From Aromatoleum buckelii (GTDB taxonomy: Bacteria; Pseudomonadota; Gammaproteobacteria; Burkholderiales; Rhodocyclaceae): a stretch of DNA of 64,000 nt. The notes beneath the pieces were generated by a model. That model was given only the letters and a program-made list of their open reading frames with translations, had not been told where the DNA came from and did no database searches. Made by a program: the position numbers and the translations under genes. The stretch spans positions 806,001 through 870,000 of the forward strand of contig NZ_WTVH02000009.1 of NCBI RefSeq assembly GCF_012910785.2, in the 5' to 3' direction. This document shows, one piece after another, positions 56,335 to 64,000 of the stretch. Position 1 is the first letter of the stretch. Each line of letters opens with the position of its first letter.

Positions 56335-57248
56335 ATCAGGAAAACACGCCGCAGGCCGATGACAAGGTGCCGTTTCGCACCGGCTTCGTCGCCATCGTCG
56401 GGCGCCCCAACGTCGGTAAGTCGACTTTGCTGAATCGGCTGATCGGGCAGAAGATCAGCATCGTCTCCCGCAAGGCCCAAACCACGCGACATCGCGTCAC
56501 CGGCATCCTGACGAGCGACAAAGCGCAGTTCGTGTTCGTCGATACGCCCGGTTTCCAGACACGACATCGCAACGCGCTGAATCGCTCGATGAACCGCACC
56601 GTGTCGCAGGTGCTCGGCGACGTCGATCTGGTGTTCCTGGTCATCGAGGCCGGGCGCTTCGGCGACGACGACCGCAAAGTCGTCTCGGTGCTGCCAGCCG
56701 ACGCGAAAGTGGTGCTGGTCATCAACAAGGTCGACCGGCTGTGCGACAAGAGCCAGCTCCTGCCGTTCATCGCGAAGATGGCGGAAGTCTATCCTTTCAC
56801 CGAAATCGTGCCGTTGAGCGCCGAACGCGGCACGAACGTCGAAGCTCTCGTGAAAACGGCCACGCCGTTGCTGCCCGAAGGCGAGCCGATGTACGGCGCC
56901 GACGAGATCACCGACCGCAGCGAACGTTTCCTGGCGGCGGAATTCCTGCGCGAGAAGCTGTTCCGCCTGCTCGGCGACGAATTGCCGTACGGCGTCGCCG
57001 TCGAGATCGAGAAGTTCGAGACGGAAGGCAATCTGCGCCGCATCTATGCAGCCGTCGTTGTCGACAGGTCCAGCCACAAGGGGATCGTCATCGGCAAGGG
57101 TGGCGAACAGCTGAAGCGCATCGCCTCCGAGGCGCGTGTCGAACTCGAGAAGCTTTTCGACGGCAAGGTGTTCCTCGAAGTGTGGGTCAAGGTCAAGAGC
57201 GGCTGGGCCGATGACGAACGGGCGCTCAAGAGTCTCGGCTACGAATAA
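56331..57248 (+). CDS. era: GTPase Era
   Basis: A 305-residue GTPase for 16S rRNA maturation. P-loop [10 protein letters not shown], switch region and DTPGF, NKVDRL, then a KH domain whose GXXG loop reads [12 protein letters not shown]. All motifs are intact. Encoded between rnc and recO. Confidence 0.97.
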   Translation: MNQENTPQADDKVPFRTGFVAIVGRPNVGKSTLLNRLIGQKISIVSRKAQTTRHRVTGILTSDKAQFVFVDTPGFQTRHRNALNRSMNRTVSQVLGDVDLVFLVIEAGRFGDDDRKVVSVLPADAKVVLVINKVDRLCDKSQLLPFIAKMAEVYPFTEIVPLSAERGTNVEALVKTATPLLPEGEPMYGADEITDRSERFLAAEFLREKLFRLLGDELPYGVAVEIEKFETEGNLRRIYAAVVVDRSSHKGIVIGKGGEQLKRIASEARVELEKLFDGKVFLEVWVKVKSGWADDERALKSLGYE

Positions 57249-57269
57249 CCCGACCATGCGCGTGGGGCC

Positions 57270-57989
57270 GTGAGCCAGAAGCAGCGCATCGACCAGCAAC
57301 CTGCGTTCGTCCTGCACACGTATCCGTGGCGCGAAACCAGCTTGATCGTCGAGATTTTCTCGCGGGACCACGGCCGGGTCGCGCTGGTCGCCAAGGGCGC
57401 GCGCCGGCCGATGTCGGCGCTGCGCGGCGTGATCATGGCGTTCCAGCCGCTGCTGATGGACTGGTCCGGCGGGGGCGAGGTCAAGACCCTGGTGCGTGCC
57501 GAGTGGCGCGGCGGGCAGCCGCTGCTCACCGGCCGGGCGCTGATGTGCGGTTACTACCTCAATGAACTGCTGGTGCGGCTCACTGCACGCGAGGATGCGC
57601 ACCCGGCGCTGTTCGAGGCCTACGCGGACGCCCTTTCGCAACTCGGGCGCGGCGACGCGGCGCCGATCCTGCGGCGCTTCGAACTCACGCTGTTGCGCGA
57701 ACTCGGTTACGGCGTCGGCCTCGACCTCGAAGGCGACTCGAACCGGGCCGTCGATCCCGCGCAGCAGTACGTCTATATAATCGAGAAAGGTCCGGTACGC
57801 CTCGCCGGCGACGACGAAGGCCTGCCGGGCGTGAGCGGCCAGACGCTGCTCGACATGGCGCATGGCGATTTTTCCCGTGCCGAAACCCTTTTCCAGAGCA
57901 AGGCGCTGCTGCGTCTGCTGATCAACCACTATCTCGGCGGACAGCCGCTGCAGTCGCGCCGGGTGCTGAAGGAGTTGCAGGAACTGTGA
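57270..57989 (+). CDS. recO: DNA repair protein RecO
   Basis: A 239-residue RecO protein: an OB-fold start (AFVLHTYPWRETSLIVEIFSRDHGRV) and an alpha-helical domain follow. RecO loads RecA with RecF and RecR. Start is a GTG with no clear ribosome site. The stop overlaps the pdxJ GTG. Confidence 0.94.
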   Translation: MSQKQRIDQQPAFVLHTYPWRETSLIVEIFSRDHGRVALVAKGARRPMSALRGVIMAFQPLLMDWSGGGEVKTLVRAEWRGGQPLLTGRALMCGYYLNELLVRLTAREDAHPALFEAYADALSQLGRGDAAPILRRFELTLLRELGYGVGLDLEGDSNRAVDPAQQYVYIIEKGPVRLAGDDEGLPGVSGQTLLDMAHGDFSRAETLFQSKALLRLLINHYLGGQPLQSRRVLKELQEL

Positions 57990-58741
57990 TCGAACTCGGC
58001 GTCAACATCGACCACGTCGCGACGCTGCGCCAGGCGCGCCGCACGTGGGAACCGGACCCCGCCTGGGCCGCGATGGAAGCCCATCTCGGCGGAGCGGACG
58101 GCATCACGGTGCATCTGCGCGAGGACCGCCGCCACATCCAGGACGAGGACGTGCGCAGGTTGCGCGAGCTCACGCAGATCAAGCTGAACCTCGAGATGGC
58201 CGCGACCGACGAGATGGTCGGCATCGCGTGCGCGCTCAAGCCCGAGATGGCGATGCTGGTGCCGGAGGGGCGCCACGAGGTGACGACTGAGGGCGGACTC
58301 GACGTGCTGGCGCAGGAAGGCCGGCTGAAAGACGTCGTCGCACGGCTCGCCGATGCTGGAATCGTCACGAGCGTGTTCATCGACGCCGAACTCGAGCAGG
58401 TCGAGGCGGCCGCCCGCATCGGCGCCCGGGTCTGCGAAATCCATACCGGCCCCTACGCCCATGCGTTTCACGCCGCCGGCCGCGATGCGCAGAGTGCTGC
58501 GGTCGTGGAGCAGATCGACAAGGTCTGCCGCGCTGGCGAGGCGATTCGGGCACTCGGCATGCGCTTCAATGCCGGCCATGCGCTGAATTATTACAACGTG
58601 CAGCCGATCGCGCGTTTGCCGGGGGTGCGCGAACTGCATATCGGGCACGCCATCGTCAGCCGTTCGGTGTTCACCGGTCTGCGCGAGGCGGTGCGCGAAA
58701 TGAAGCGGCTGATGCGCGAGGCCGCCGGCGCCGGGCGATGA
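57986..58741 (+). CDS. pdxJ: Pyridoxine 5'-phosphate synthase
   Basis: A 251-residue TIM-barrel enzyme joining deoxyxylulose phosphate and amino-acetone phosphate. ELGVNIDHVATLRQARR, EIHTGPYAHAF and NAGHALNYYNV are intact. GTG start overlapping the recO stop. acpS follows after 10 bases. Confidence 0.96.
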   Translation: MIELGVNIDHVATLRQARRTWEPDPAWAAMEAHLGGADGITVHLREDRRHIQDEDVRRLRELTQIKLNLEMAATDEMVGIACALKPEMAMLVPEGRHEVTTEGGLDVLAQEGRLKDVVARLADAGIVTSVFIDAELEQVEAAARIGARVCEIHTGPYAHAFHAAGRDAQSAAVVEQIDKVCRAGEAIRALGMRFNAGHALNYYNVQPIARLPGVRELHIGHAIVSRSVFTGLREAVREMKRLMREAAGAGR

Positions 58742-58751
58742 GCGGGGGCGC

Positions 58752-59129
58752 ATGATCCACGGCATCGGCACCGACATCGTGCAGGTCGAACGCATGCAGC
58801 GCTCCCTCGACCGCCATGGGGCGCGCTTCGCCGCGCGGATTCTTGCCGCGTCCGAGCACGACGGTTTTGCGGCGAGCCGCGATCCCGCACGTTTCCTCGC
58901 GAAGCGTTTTGCTGCGAAGGAAGCCTTCGGCAAGGCCCTCGGAACTGGCGTCGCGGTTCCGGCAACGCTGCACGCGGTAACGGTCGGCCACGACGAGCTC
59001 GGCAAGCCGCTGTATTGCTACGACACGGCGCTGGCGGGCTTTCTGGCCGAGCGCGGCCTTAATGCACATTTGAGCCTCACCGACGAAGTGGACTACGTTG
59101 TCGCCTTCGCCCTGATCGAGAAACGATGA
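58752..59129 (+). CDS. acpS: Holo-ACP synthase
   Basis: A 125-residue enzyme with the GIGTDIVQVERM start and RFAAKEAFGKALGTG motif. It puts phosphopantetheine on AcpP (gene at 44.5 kb). It overlaps nagZ by ATGA. pdxJ-acpS order is conserved. Confidence 0.95.
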   Translation: MIHGIGTDIVQVERMQRSLDRHGARFAARILAASEHDGFAASRDPARFLAKRFAAKEAFGKALGTGVAVPATLHAVTVGHDELGKPLYCYDTALAGFLAERGLNAHLSLTDEVDYVVAFALIEKR

Positions 59130-60196
59130 CTTTCCAATCCGATTTGCCCGCCACTGTCCGGCCGCTCGGGCCGGTGATGCTCGATGTCGCAGGCCTCGCG
59201 CTGACCGACGAAGAGCGCGAGCGGCTGCTCGACCCGCTGGTCGGCGGCGTGATCCTGTTCGCCCGCAACTTCCGCGACTCGGAGCAGTTGCTGGCGCTGA
59301 CTGCCGAGATTCACGCGCTACGTAGCCCGGCGCTGATCATCGCCGTCGATCACGAAGGCGGTCGGGTGCAGCGTTTTCGCACCGGCGGCTTCACGCGTAT
59401 TCCGTCGATGCGCTGCCTGGGACGCCTGTGGGAGCGCGACCATGTCGCCGCGCTCGAATCGGCGCGCTGCGCAGGCTATGTACTCGCCGCCGAGCTCCTC
59501 GCGCACGGCGTCGACCTCAGCTTCACGCCGGTGCTCGATCTCGACTACGGTTGCAGCCGCGTCGTCGGCGACCGGGCTTTCCACCGCGATCCGCTCGTCG
59601 TCGCGGCGCTCGCGCAGTCGCTGGTGTCGGGCATGGCGGAGGCCGGCATGGGGTGCGTCGGCAAGCATTTTCCGGGCCACGGCTATGCCGAAGCGGATTC
59701 GCACGTCGAGATCCCGGTCGATGAACGCGAGTTCGAGGCGATCTGGGCCGAGGACATCGGCCCCTACCGCCACCGACTCGGGCGCCAGCTGGCCGGCGTG
59801 ATGCCCGCGCACGTCATCTACCCCCGTGTCGATCCGAATCCGGCCGGGTTCTCGGGCTTCTGGCTGCAGGACATCCTGCGCGAGCGCGTCGGCTTCGGCG
59901 GCGTGATCTTCAGCGACGACCTGACGATGGAAGGCGCGACCGTCGTCGGCGACATCGTTGCCCGCGCGCGCGCCGCGTTCGGCGCTGGGTGCGACATGGT
60001 GCTGGTGTGCAACCGCCCCGACCTCGCGGTCGACCTGCTCGACCGGTGGGCGCCCGACATCGCCCCGGAGAGCCGGGCACGCATCGACGCGTTGCGCTCG
60101 CGGCCGCAAGCTGCCGATCCGTTCGCACTGGAGCTGCACCCCGTCTATCGGCAAGCGCGTGACGTCGTCGCCGGCCTCGTCGAGGACGCGGCCTAG
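59126..60196 (+). CDS. nagZ: Beta-N-acetylhexosaminidase NagZ
   Basis: A 356-residue cytosolic glycosidase of family GH3 removing GlcNAc from recycled muropeptides. DHEGGRVQRFR, KHFPGHGYAEADSH and nucleophile Asp in FSDDLTMEGA are visible. Its end lies 24 bases before uvrC. Confidence 0.95.
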   Translation: MTFQSDLPATVRPLGPVMLDVAGLALTDEERERLLDPLVGGVILFARNFRDSEQLLALTAEIHALRSPALIIAVDHEGGRVQRFRTGGFTRIPSMRCLGRLWERDHVAALESARCAGYVLAAELLAHGVDLSFTPVLDLDYGCSRVVGDRAFHRDPLVVAALAQSLVSGMAEAGMGCVGKHFPGHGYAEADSHVEIPVDEREFEAIWAEDIGPYRHRLGRQLAGVMPAHVIYPRVDPNPAGFSGFWLQDILRERVGFGGVIFSDDLTMEGATVVGDIVARARAAFGAGCDMVLVCNRPDLAVDLLDRWAPDIAPESRARIDALRSRPQAADPFALELHPVYRQARDVVAGLVEDAA

Positions 60197-60220
60197 ATCG
60201 CGCTAGCGGGGGTCTTCACG

Positions 60221-62029
60221 ATGGCTGCTCCCGGCACTCCGTTCGATGCGCGGACCTTCCTCAGGACGGTGCCCGAGGAACCGGGTGTCTATCGCATGAT
60301 CGGCGCCGACGAGCGGGTGCTCTACGTCGGCAAGGCGAAGAATCTCAAGCGCCGCGTGTCGAGCTATTTCCAGCGCACCCAGCCGAGCCCGCGGATCGCG
60401 ATGATGGTCGCGCAGATCTTGCGTGTCGACATCACGCCGACGCGCTCCGAAGCCGAAGCGCTGCTGCTCGAGAACAACCTCATCAAGAGTCTCGCGCCGC
60501 GTTACAACATCTTGTTTCGCGACGACAAAACCTATCCGTACATCGAGCTGTCCGGCGACGAATTCCCGCGTCTCGCCTACCACCGTGGCGCGTTCACCAA
60601 AGGCGCCCGCTATTTCGGCCCGTTTCCGAACGTGTGGGCGGTACGCGAAAGCATCCACCTGCTGCAGAAGACGTTCCGCCTGCGCACCTGCGAAAACCCG
60701 GTGTTCCAGAACCGCTCGCGCCCCTGCCTGCTGCACCAGATCAAGCGCTGTACCGCGCCGTGCGTCGGCCTGATCGACAAGGACGCCTACGCCGCCGACG
60801 TTAGGCTCGCGGCGCGTTTCCTCGAAGGTCGAGCCTCGGAAGTCATCGACGACCTCACGGCCCGCATGCACGCGGCAGCCGAGCGTCTGGCGTTCGAGGA
60901 GGCCGCCGCGTGCCGTGACCAGGTGCGCGTGCTGCAGGCGGTGCTCGCGCGCCAGTTCGTCGACAGCCGCAAGAACGAGGATGTGGACATTATCGCTGCG
61001 GTCGAGGAGGGCGGCGTGACCTGCGTGAACATCGCGATGGTGCGCGGCGGGAGGCATCTCGGCGACCGCCCGCAATTCCCGAGTGCGACGGCCGGGATCG
61101 GCACGCTCGACGCTGCGCTGGCGTTCATCGAGCAGCACTACCGCGAACACGAGCTGCCGGCGAAACTCCTCGTGAATGTGCCGCTCGCCCCGGTCAGGGT
61201 GCTGATGGACGAGATCCGCGACAAGCCCTGCGCGTTGCTCGCGCCGCGTCTGGAGGCTGAAAAAGCGTGGATGGGGATGGCGGAGAACAACGCGCGCCTC
61301 GCGATCGTCGCCCGCGCGCGGGACACCGGCCGGGCCGAAATGCGCCTCGAAGCGCTGCGCGAGACGCTCGACCTGGCGGAGGCGCCGTGGCGAATCGAGT
61401 GCTTCGACATCAGCCACACGATGGGCGAAGCGACCGTCGCGTCATGCGTCGTCTGCGTCGACGGAGCGATGAAGAACTCCGAATACCGCCGCTACAACAT
61501 CACCGGAATCACGCCCGGCGACGACTTCGCCGCGATGCGCCAGGTCCTCGAGCGCCGCTACGGCAAGGTCGCAGCCGGGGAGGGGGTGTGCCCCGACCTG
61601 ATACTGATCGACGGCGGCAAGGGGCAAGTCAGTTCGGCACGTTCGGTGCTGGCTGACGTCGGGCTGGAGTCGATTGCGACGGTCGGGGTGGCGAAAGGCG
61701 AAGAGCGCAAGCCCGGCCTGGAGACGCTGGTTTTCCCGGATGGCCGCATGCAGAACCTCGCGATCGACCATCCGGCACTGCACCTGATCCAGGAAATCCG
61801 CGACGAGGCCCACCGTTTCGCCATTACGGGTCACCGCGCCAAGCGGGCGAAAGCGCGTATCGGGTCACGACTCGAGGACATTCCGGGCATCGGTCCGACG
61901 CGCCGGCGCAACCTGCTTGCGAGCTTCGGCGGACTCGACGGCGTGCGCGCCGCCACCGTCGAGGACCTGTGCCGCGTCGGCGGGGTCAGCCGAAAGACTG
62001 CGGAAGCGATATACAATGCGCTGCATTGA
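60221..62029 (+). CDS. uvrC: Excinuclease ABC subunit C
   Basis: A 602-residue nuclease: GIY-YIG domain at the N-terminus (GVYRMIGADERVLYVGKAKNL), a Cys-containing region, a UVR motif, an RNase H-like domain (ECFDISHTMGE, LILIDGGKGQ) and tandem HhH motifs at the end (IPGIGPTRRRNLL, VGGVSRKTAEAI). pgsA follows closely. Confidence 0.96.
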   Translation: MAAPGTPFDARTFLRTVPEEPGVYRMIGADERVLYVGKAKNLKRRVSSYFQRTQPSPRIAMMVAQILRVDITPTRSEAEALLLENNLIKSLAPRYNILFRDDKTYPYIELSGDEFPRLAYHRGAFTKGARYFGPFPNVWAVRESIHLLQKTFRLRTCENPVFQNRSRPCLLHQIKRCTAPCVGLIDKDAYAADVRLAARFLEGRASEVIDDLTARMHAAAERLAFEEAAACRDQVRVLQAVLARQFVDSRKNEDVDIIAAVEEGGVTCVNIAMVRGGRHLGDRPQFPSATAGIGTLDAALAFIEQHYREHELPAKLLVNVPLAPVRVLMDEIRDKPCALLAPRLEAEKAWMGMAENNARLAIVARARDTGRAEMRLEALRETLDLAEAPWRIECFDISHTMGEATVASCVVCVDGAMKNSEYRRYNITGITPGDDFAAMRQVLERRYGKVAAGEGVCPDLILIDGGKGQVSSARSVLADVGLESIATVGVAKGEERKPGLETLVFPDGRMQNLAIDHPALHLIQEIRDEAHRFAITGHRAKRAKARIGSRLEDIPGIGPTRRRNLLASFGGLDGVRAATVEDLCRVGGVSRKTAEAIYNALH

Positions 62030-62061
62030 CGCGCTCGCATCGGCCCGAAAGGCCTCATTCA

Positions 62062-62655
62062 ATGCTATTCAATGTTCCAAATTCGCTGACCTGGGCGCGC
62101 ATTGCGCTGATCCCGCTGTTCGTCGGCGTGTTTTATCTTCCCGACAGCTGGCTCGACGCCGAAGAGAAAAACTTCGCCGCAACGATCATTTTTATCATCG
62201 CGGCCGCGACCGACTGGTTCGACGGTTATCTCGCCCGCGCACTCAACCAGACTTCGGCCTTCGGCGCATTTCTCGACCCGGTCGCGGACAAGCTGATGGT
62301 CGCGGCGGCGCTGATCCTGCTCGTGCAGCTCGCGCGCGTCGATTCCATCATCGCTGTCGTCATCATCGGGCGGGAGATCACGATTTCGGCGCTGCGCGAA
62401 TGGATGGCGCGGGTCGGCCAGTCGACCGGGGTTGCGGTCGCTTTTGTCGGCAAGTTGAAAACCGCAGCGCAAATGACGGCCATTCCACTGCTGCTCTACA
62501 ATGCCCCGCTGCTGTCGCTGGACCTGCGCGCGATCGGTAACGTCCTGATTTATATTGCGGCAGCCCTGACGTTGTGGTCGATGGGGTATTACCTACACCG
62601 AGCGATGCCGCAGCTCGCCCGATACGACCGGGATATTCGAAACAAAAGCGGTTGA
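62062..62655 (+). CDS. pgsA: CDP-diacylglycerol-glycerol-3-phosphate 3-phosphatidyltransferase
   Basis: A 197-residue membrane enzyme making phosphatidylglycerol phosphate. The CDP-alcohol phosphotransferase motif D-G-x2-A-R-x8-G-x3-D-x3-D is present (DGYLAR then GAFLDPVADK). Several membrane segments. The final codons overlap the tRNA-Gly promoter, whose -35 covers the stop. Confidence 0.94.
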   Translation: MLFNVPNSLTWARIALIPLFVGVFYLPDSWLDAEEKNFAATIIFIIAAATDWFDGYLARALNQTSAFGAFLDPVADKLMVAAALILLVQLARVDSIIAVVIIGREITISALREWMARVGQSTGVAVAFVGKLKTAAQMTAIPLLLYNAPLLSLDLRAIGNVLIYIAAALTLWSMGYYLHRAMPQLARYDRDIRNKSG

Positions 62656-62679
62656 CAGGCATAAATACGAACCTATAAT
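62652..62679 (+). promoter_or_regulatory. Consensus sigma70 promoter for tRNA-Gly/tRNA-Cys
   Basis: TTGACA (62652-62657), a 16-base spacer and TATAAT (62674-62679) both match the consensus perfectly, 12 bases before the tRNA-Gly. The -35 overlaps the pgsA stop codon. Confidence 0.88.
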
Positions 62680-62691
62680 GGCGATCTTTCA

Positions 62692-62767
62692 GCGGGAATA
62701 GCTCAGTTGGTAGAGCGCAACCTTGCCAAGGTTGAGGTCGCGAGTTCGAGACTCGTTTCCCGCTCCA
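62692..62767 (+). tRNA. tRNA-Gly (GCC)
   Basis: A 76-base cloverleaf with encoded CCA: acceptor GCGGGAA/TTCCCGC, anticodon loop TTGCCAA (GCC), TTCGAGA T loop. First gene of the tRNA-Gly/Cys transcript. Confidence 0.97.
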
Positions 62768-62837
62768 GAATTTCCAGGAAATTCCATTCGGATTTTCCGC
62801 CCGGTGAAGGCGCATCGGGAAGGCAGGTCAGCAAGCT

Positions 62838-62911
62838 GGCGCGATGGCAGAGTGGTTATGCAGCGGCCTGCAAAGCCGTGTACATCGGTTCGATTCCGGT
62901 TCGCGCCTCCA
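62838..62911 (+). tRNA. tRNA-Cys (GCA)
   Basis: A 74-base cloverleaf with encoded CCA: acceptor GGCGCGA/TCGCGCC, anticodon loop CTGCAAA (GCA). Seventy bases separate it from tRNA-Gly; a terminator follows. Confidence 0.96.
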
Positions 62912-62927
62912 ATAGAATCAATGGCTT

Positions 62928-62950
62928 AACCCGCTACGGCGGGTTTTTTT
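62928..62950 (+). terminator. Terminator of the tRNA-Gly/Cys transcript
   Basis: AACCCGC (62928-62934) pairs with GCGGGTT (62939-62945) around loop TACG, followed by a run of seven T (62944-62950). Confidence 0.92.
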
Positions 62951-63013
62951 ATTACTTCGGCGTGAGTGGCAAGGCCATTTTGCCACTCCGGAGTAACGCG
63001 GAATAAAGCAGTA

Positions 63014-63040
63014 CGTCCACGGCCAAGTTGGCCGTGGACG
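63014..63040. repeat. Perfect 13-bp inverted repeat
   Basis: CGTCCACGGCCAA (63014-63026) and TTGGCCGTGGACG (63028-63040) are exact complements around a single G. As RNA the centre would open to a small loop; as DNA it could be a protein site. Confidence 0.9.
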
Positions 63041-63188
63041 CGAGTTCATCATGCTGGCGAAGCGACAGCGTGGCGATACGCGGGAGCGGGTAGTTCGGTG
63101 CGAAGGCTTGCCCCCGAAGCTGGTGCGCTTCTACTGCACCTTCAGAAATGGAAGTTGTGTGCGTCAAGATGATCGGCTGATTCCGATT

Positions 63189-63235
63189 CGTGAGGGCCGG
63201 CACGAAGGGCGAAGCCCGTAGTGCCGGCCCTCACG
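63189..63235. repeat. 15-bp inverted repeat with inner stem
   Basis: CGTGAGGGCCGGCAC (63189-63203) and its exact complement (63221-63235) enclose GGGC-GAA-GCCC, making a long stable hairpin. Confidence 0.9.
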
Positions 63236-63307
63236 TCGCCCGATCGTCAGGCGGCCCGTCTCATCAACTCCTCTTCTGTTCAGCCAACAGAGCCATGTTC
63301 AGATAAC

Positions 63308-64000
<693 letters not shown>

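Larger units (their letters stand above)
62951..63307. other. Hairpin-rich spacer before the IS element
   Basis: No recognised gene. Three inverted repeats occur in 270 bases: GAGTGGCAA/TTGCCACTC (62964-62988), a 13-bp near-perfect palindrome (63014-63040) and a 15-bp stem (63189-63235). A 56-codon open frame (63051-63221) begins MLAKRQRGDTRERVVR, but its tail lies inside the last hairpin and it matches nothing I know, so I do not call it a gene. Confidence 0.6.

Noticed and set aside
56031-57929. 632-codon minus-strand open frame
   Set aside because: Antisense to rnc, era and recO, which are clearly real.

Overview
The window looks like chromosomal DNA of a high-GC betaproteobacterium, most probably a Rhodocyclales member of the Azoarcus/Aromatoleum/Thauera type. 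This rests on gene order and protein character: the blocks mltG-tmk-holB-pilZ-tatD, maf-yceD-rpmF-plsX-fabH-fabD-fabG-acpP-fabF, rpoE-rseA-rseB-rseC-mucD and lepA-lepB-(DUF4845)-rnc-era-recO-pdxJ-acpS-nagZ are all present, packed with ATGA/GTGA stop-start overlaps. No species assignment is possible from the sequence alone. Almost everything is core chromosome; the accessory candidates are about 20.8-29.4 kb and the right edge.

Layout. 0-1.6 kb: the end of an NDP-forming acyl-CoA synthetase-like gene and a hotdog thioesterase. 1.8-4.7 kb (minus): a PAS histidine kinase translationally coupled to an HD-GYP cyclic-di-GMP phosphodiesterase. 4.9-8.1 kb: tadA and an L,D-transpeptidase (plus), then NRDE, DUF4936 and ygfZ (minus). 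8.2-12.7 kb: the mltG-tmk-holB-pilZ-tatD operon and an exported ankyrin protein. 12.8-20.5 kb: gdhA with an unusual regulatory region, an M20 amidohydrolase, a large FtsX-type permease, rmuC and, on the minus strand, moaA. 20.8-29.4 kb: a small conserved protein, a Lon-like AAA protease, a second small protein, a 1605-residue SF1 helicase-nuclease, and two identical tRNA-Asn genes whose 3' ends face that block. 29.4-38.4 kb: aromatic aminotransferase, uvrB, low-molecular-weight phosphatase, rne, rluC and a HAD phosphatase. 38.5-46 kb: an RsmI-like methylase, maf and the fatty-acid synthesis cluster. 46-52.6 kb: a YgfX-like protein, nadB and the sigma-E envelope-stress operon, in which rseB is broken by a frameshift. 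52.6-62.7 kb: the lepA to pgsA block. 62.7-64 kb: tRNA-Gly and tRNA-Cys, a hairpin-rich spacer, and an IS3-family element running off the right edge.

Functional links. The sigma-E operon holds a sigma factor, anti-sigma factor, its protector RseB, RseC and the periplasmic protease MucD. The fab cluster links phospholipid (PlsX), acyl-carrier protein and chain-elongation genes to ribosomal protein L32. acpS, further right, supplies the phosphopantetheine for AcpP. Cyclic-di-GMP appears through the HD-GYP protein, and a PilZ-type protein sits in the tmk-holB operon. Several strong sigma70 promoters and Rho-independent terminators can be read directly and define the transcription units.
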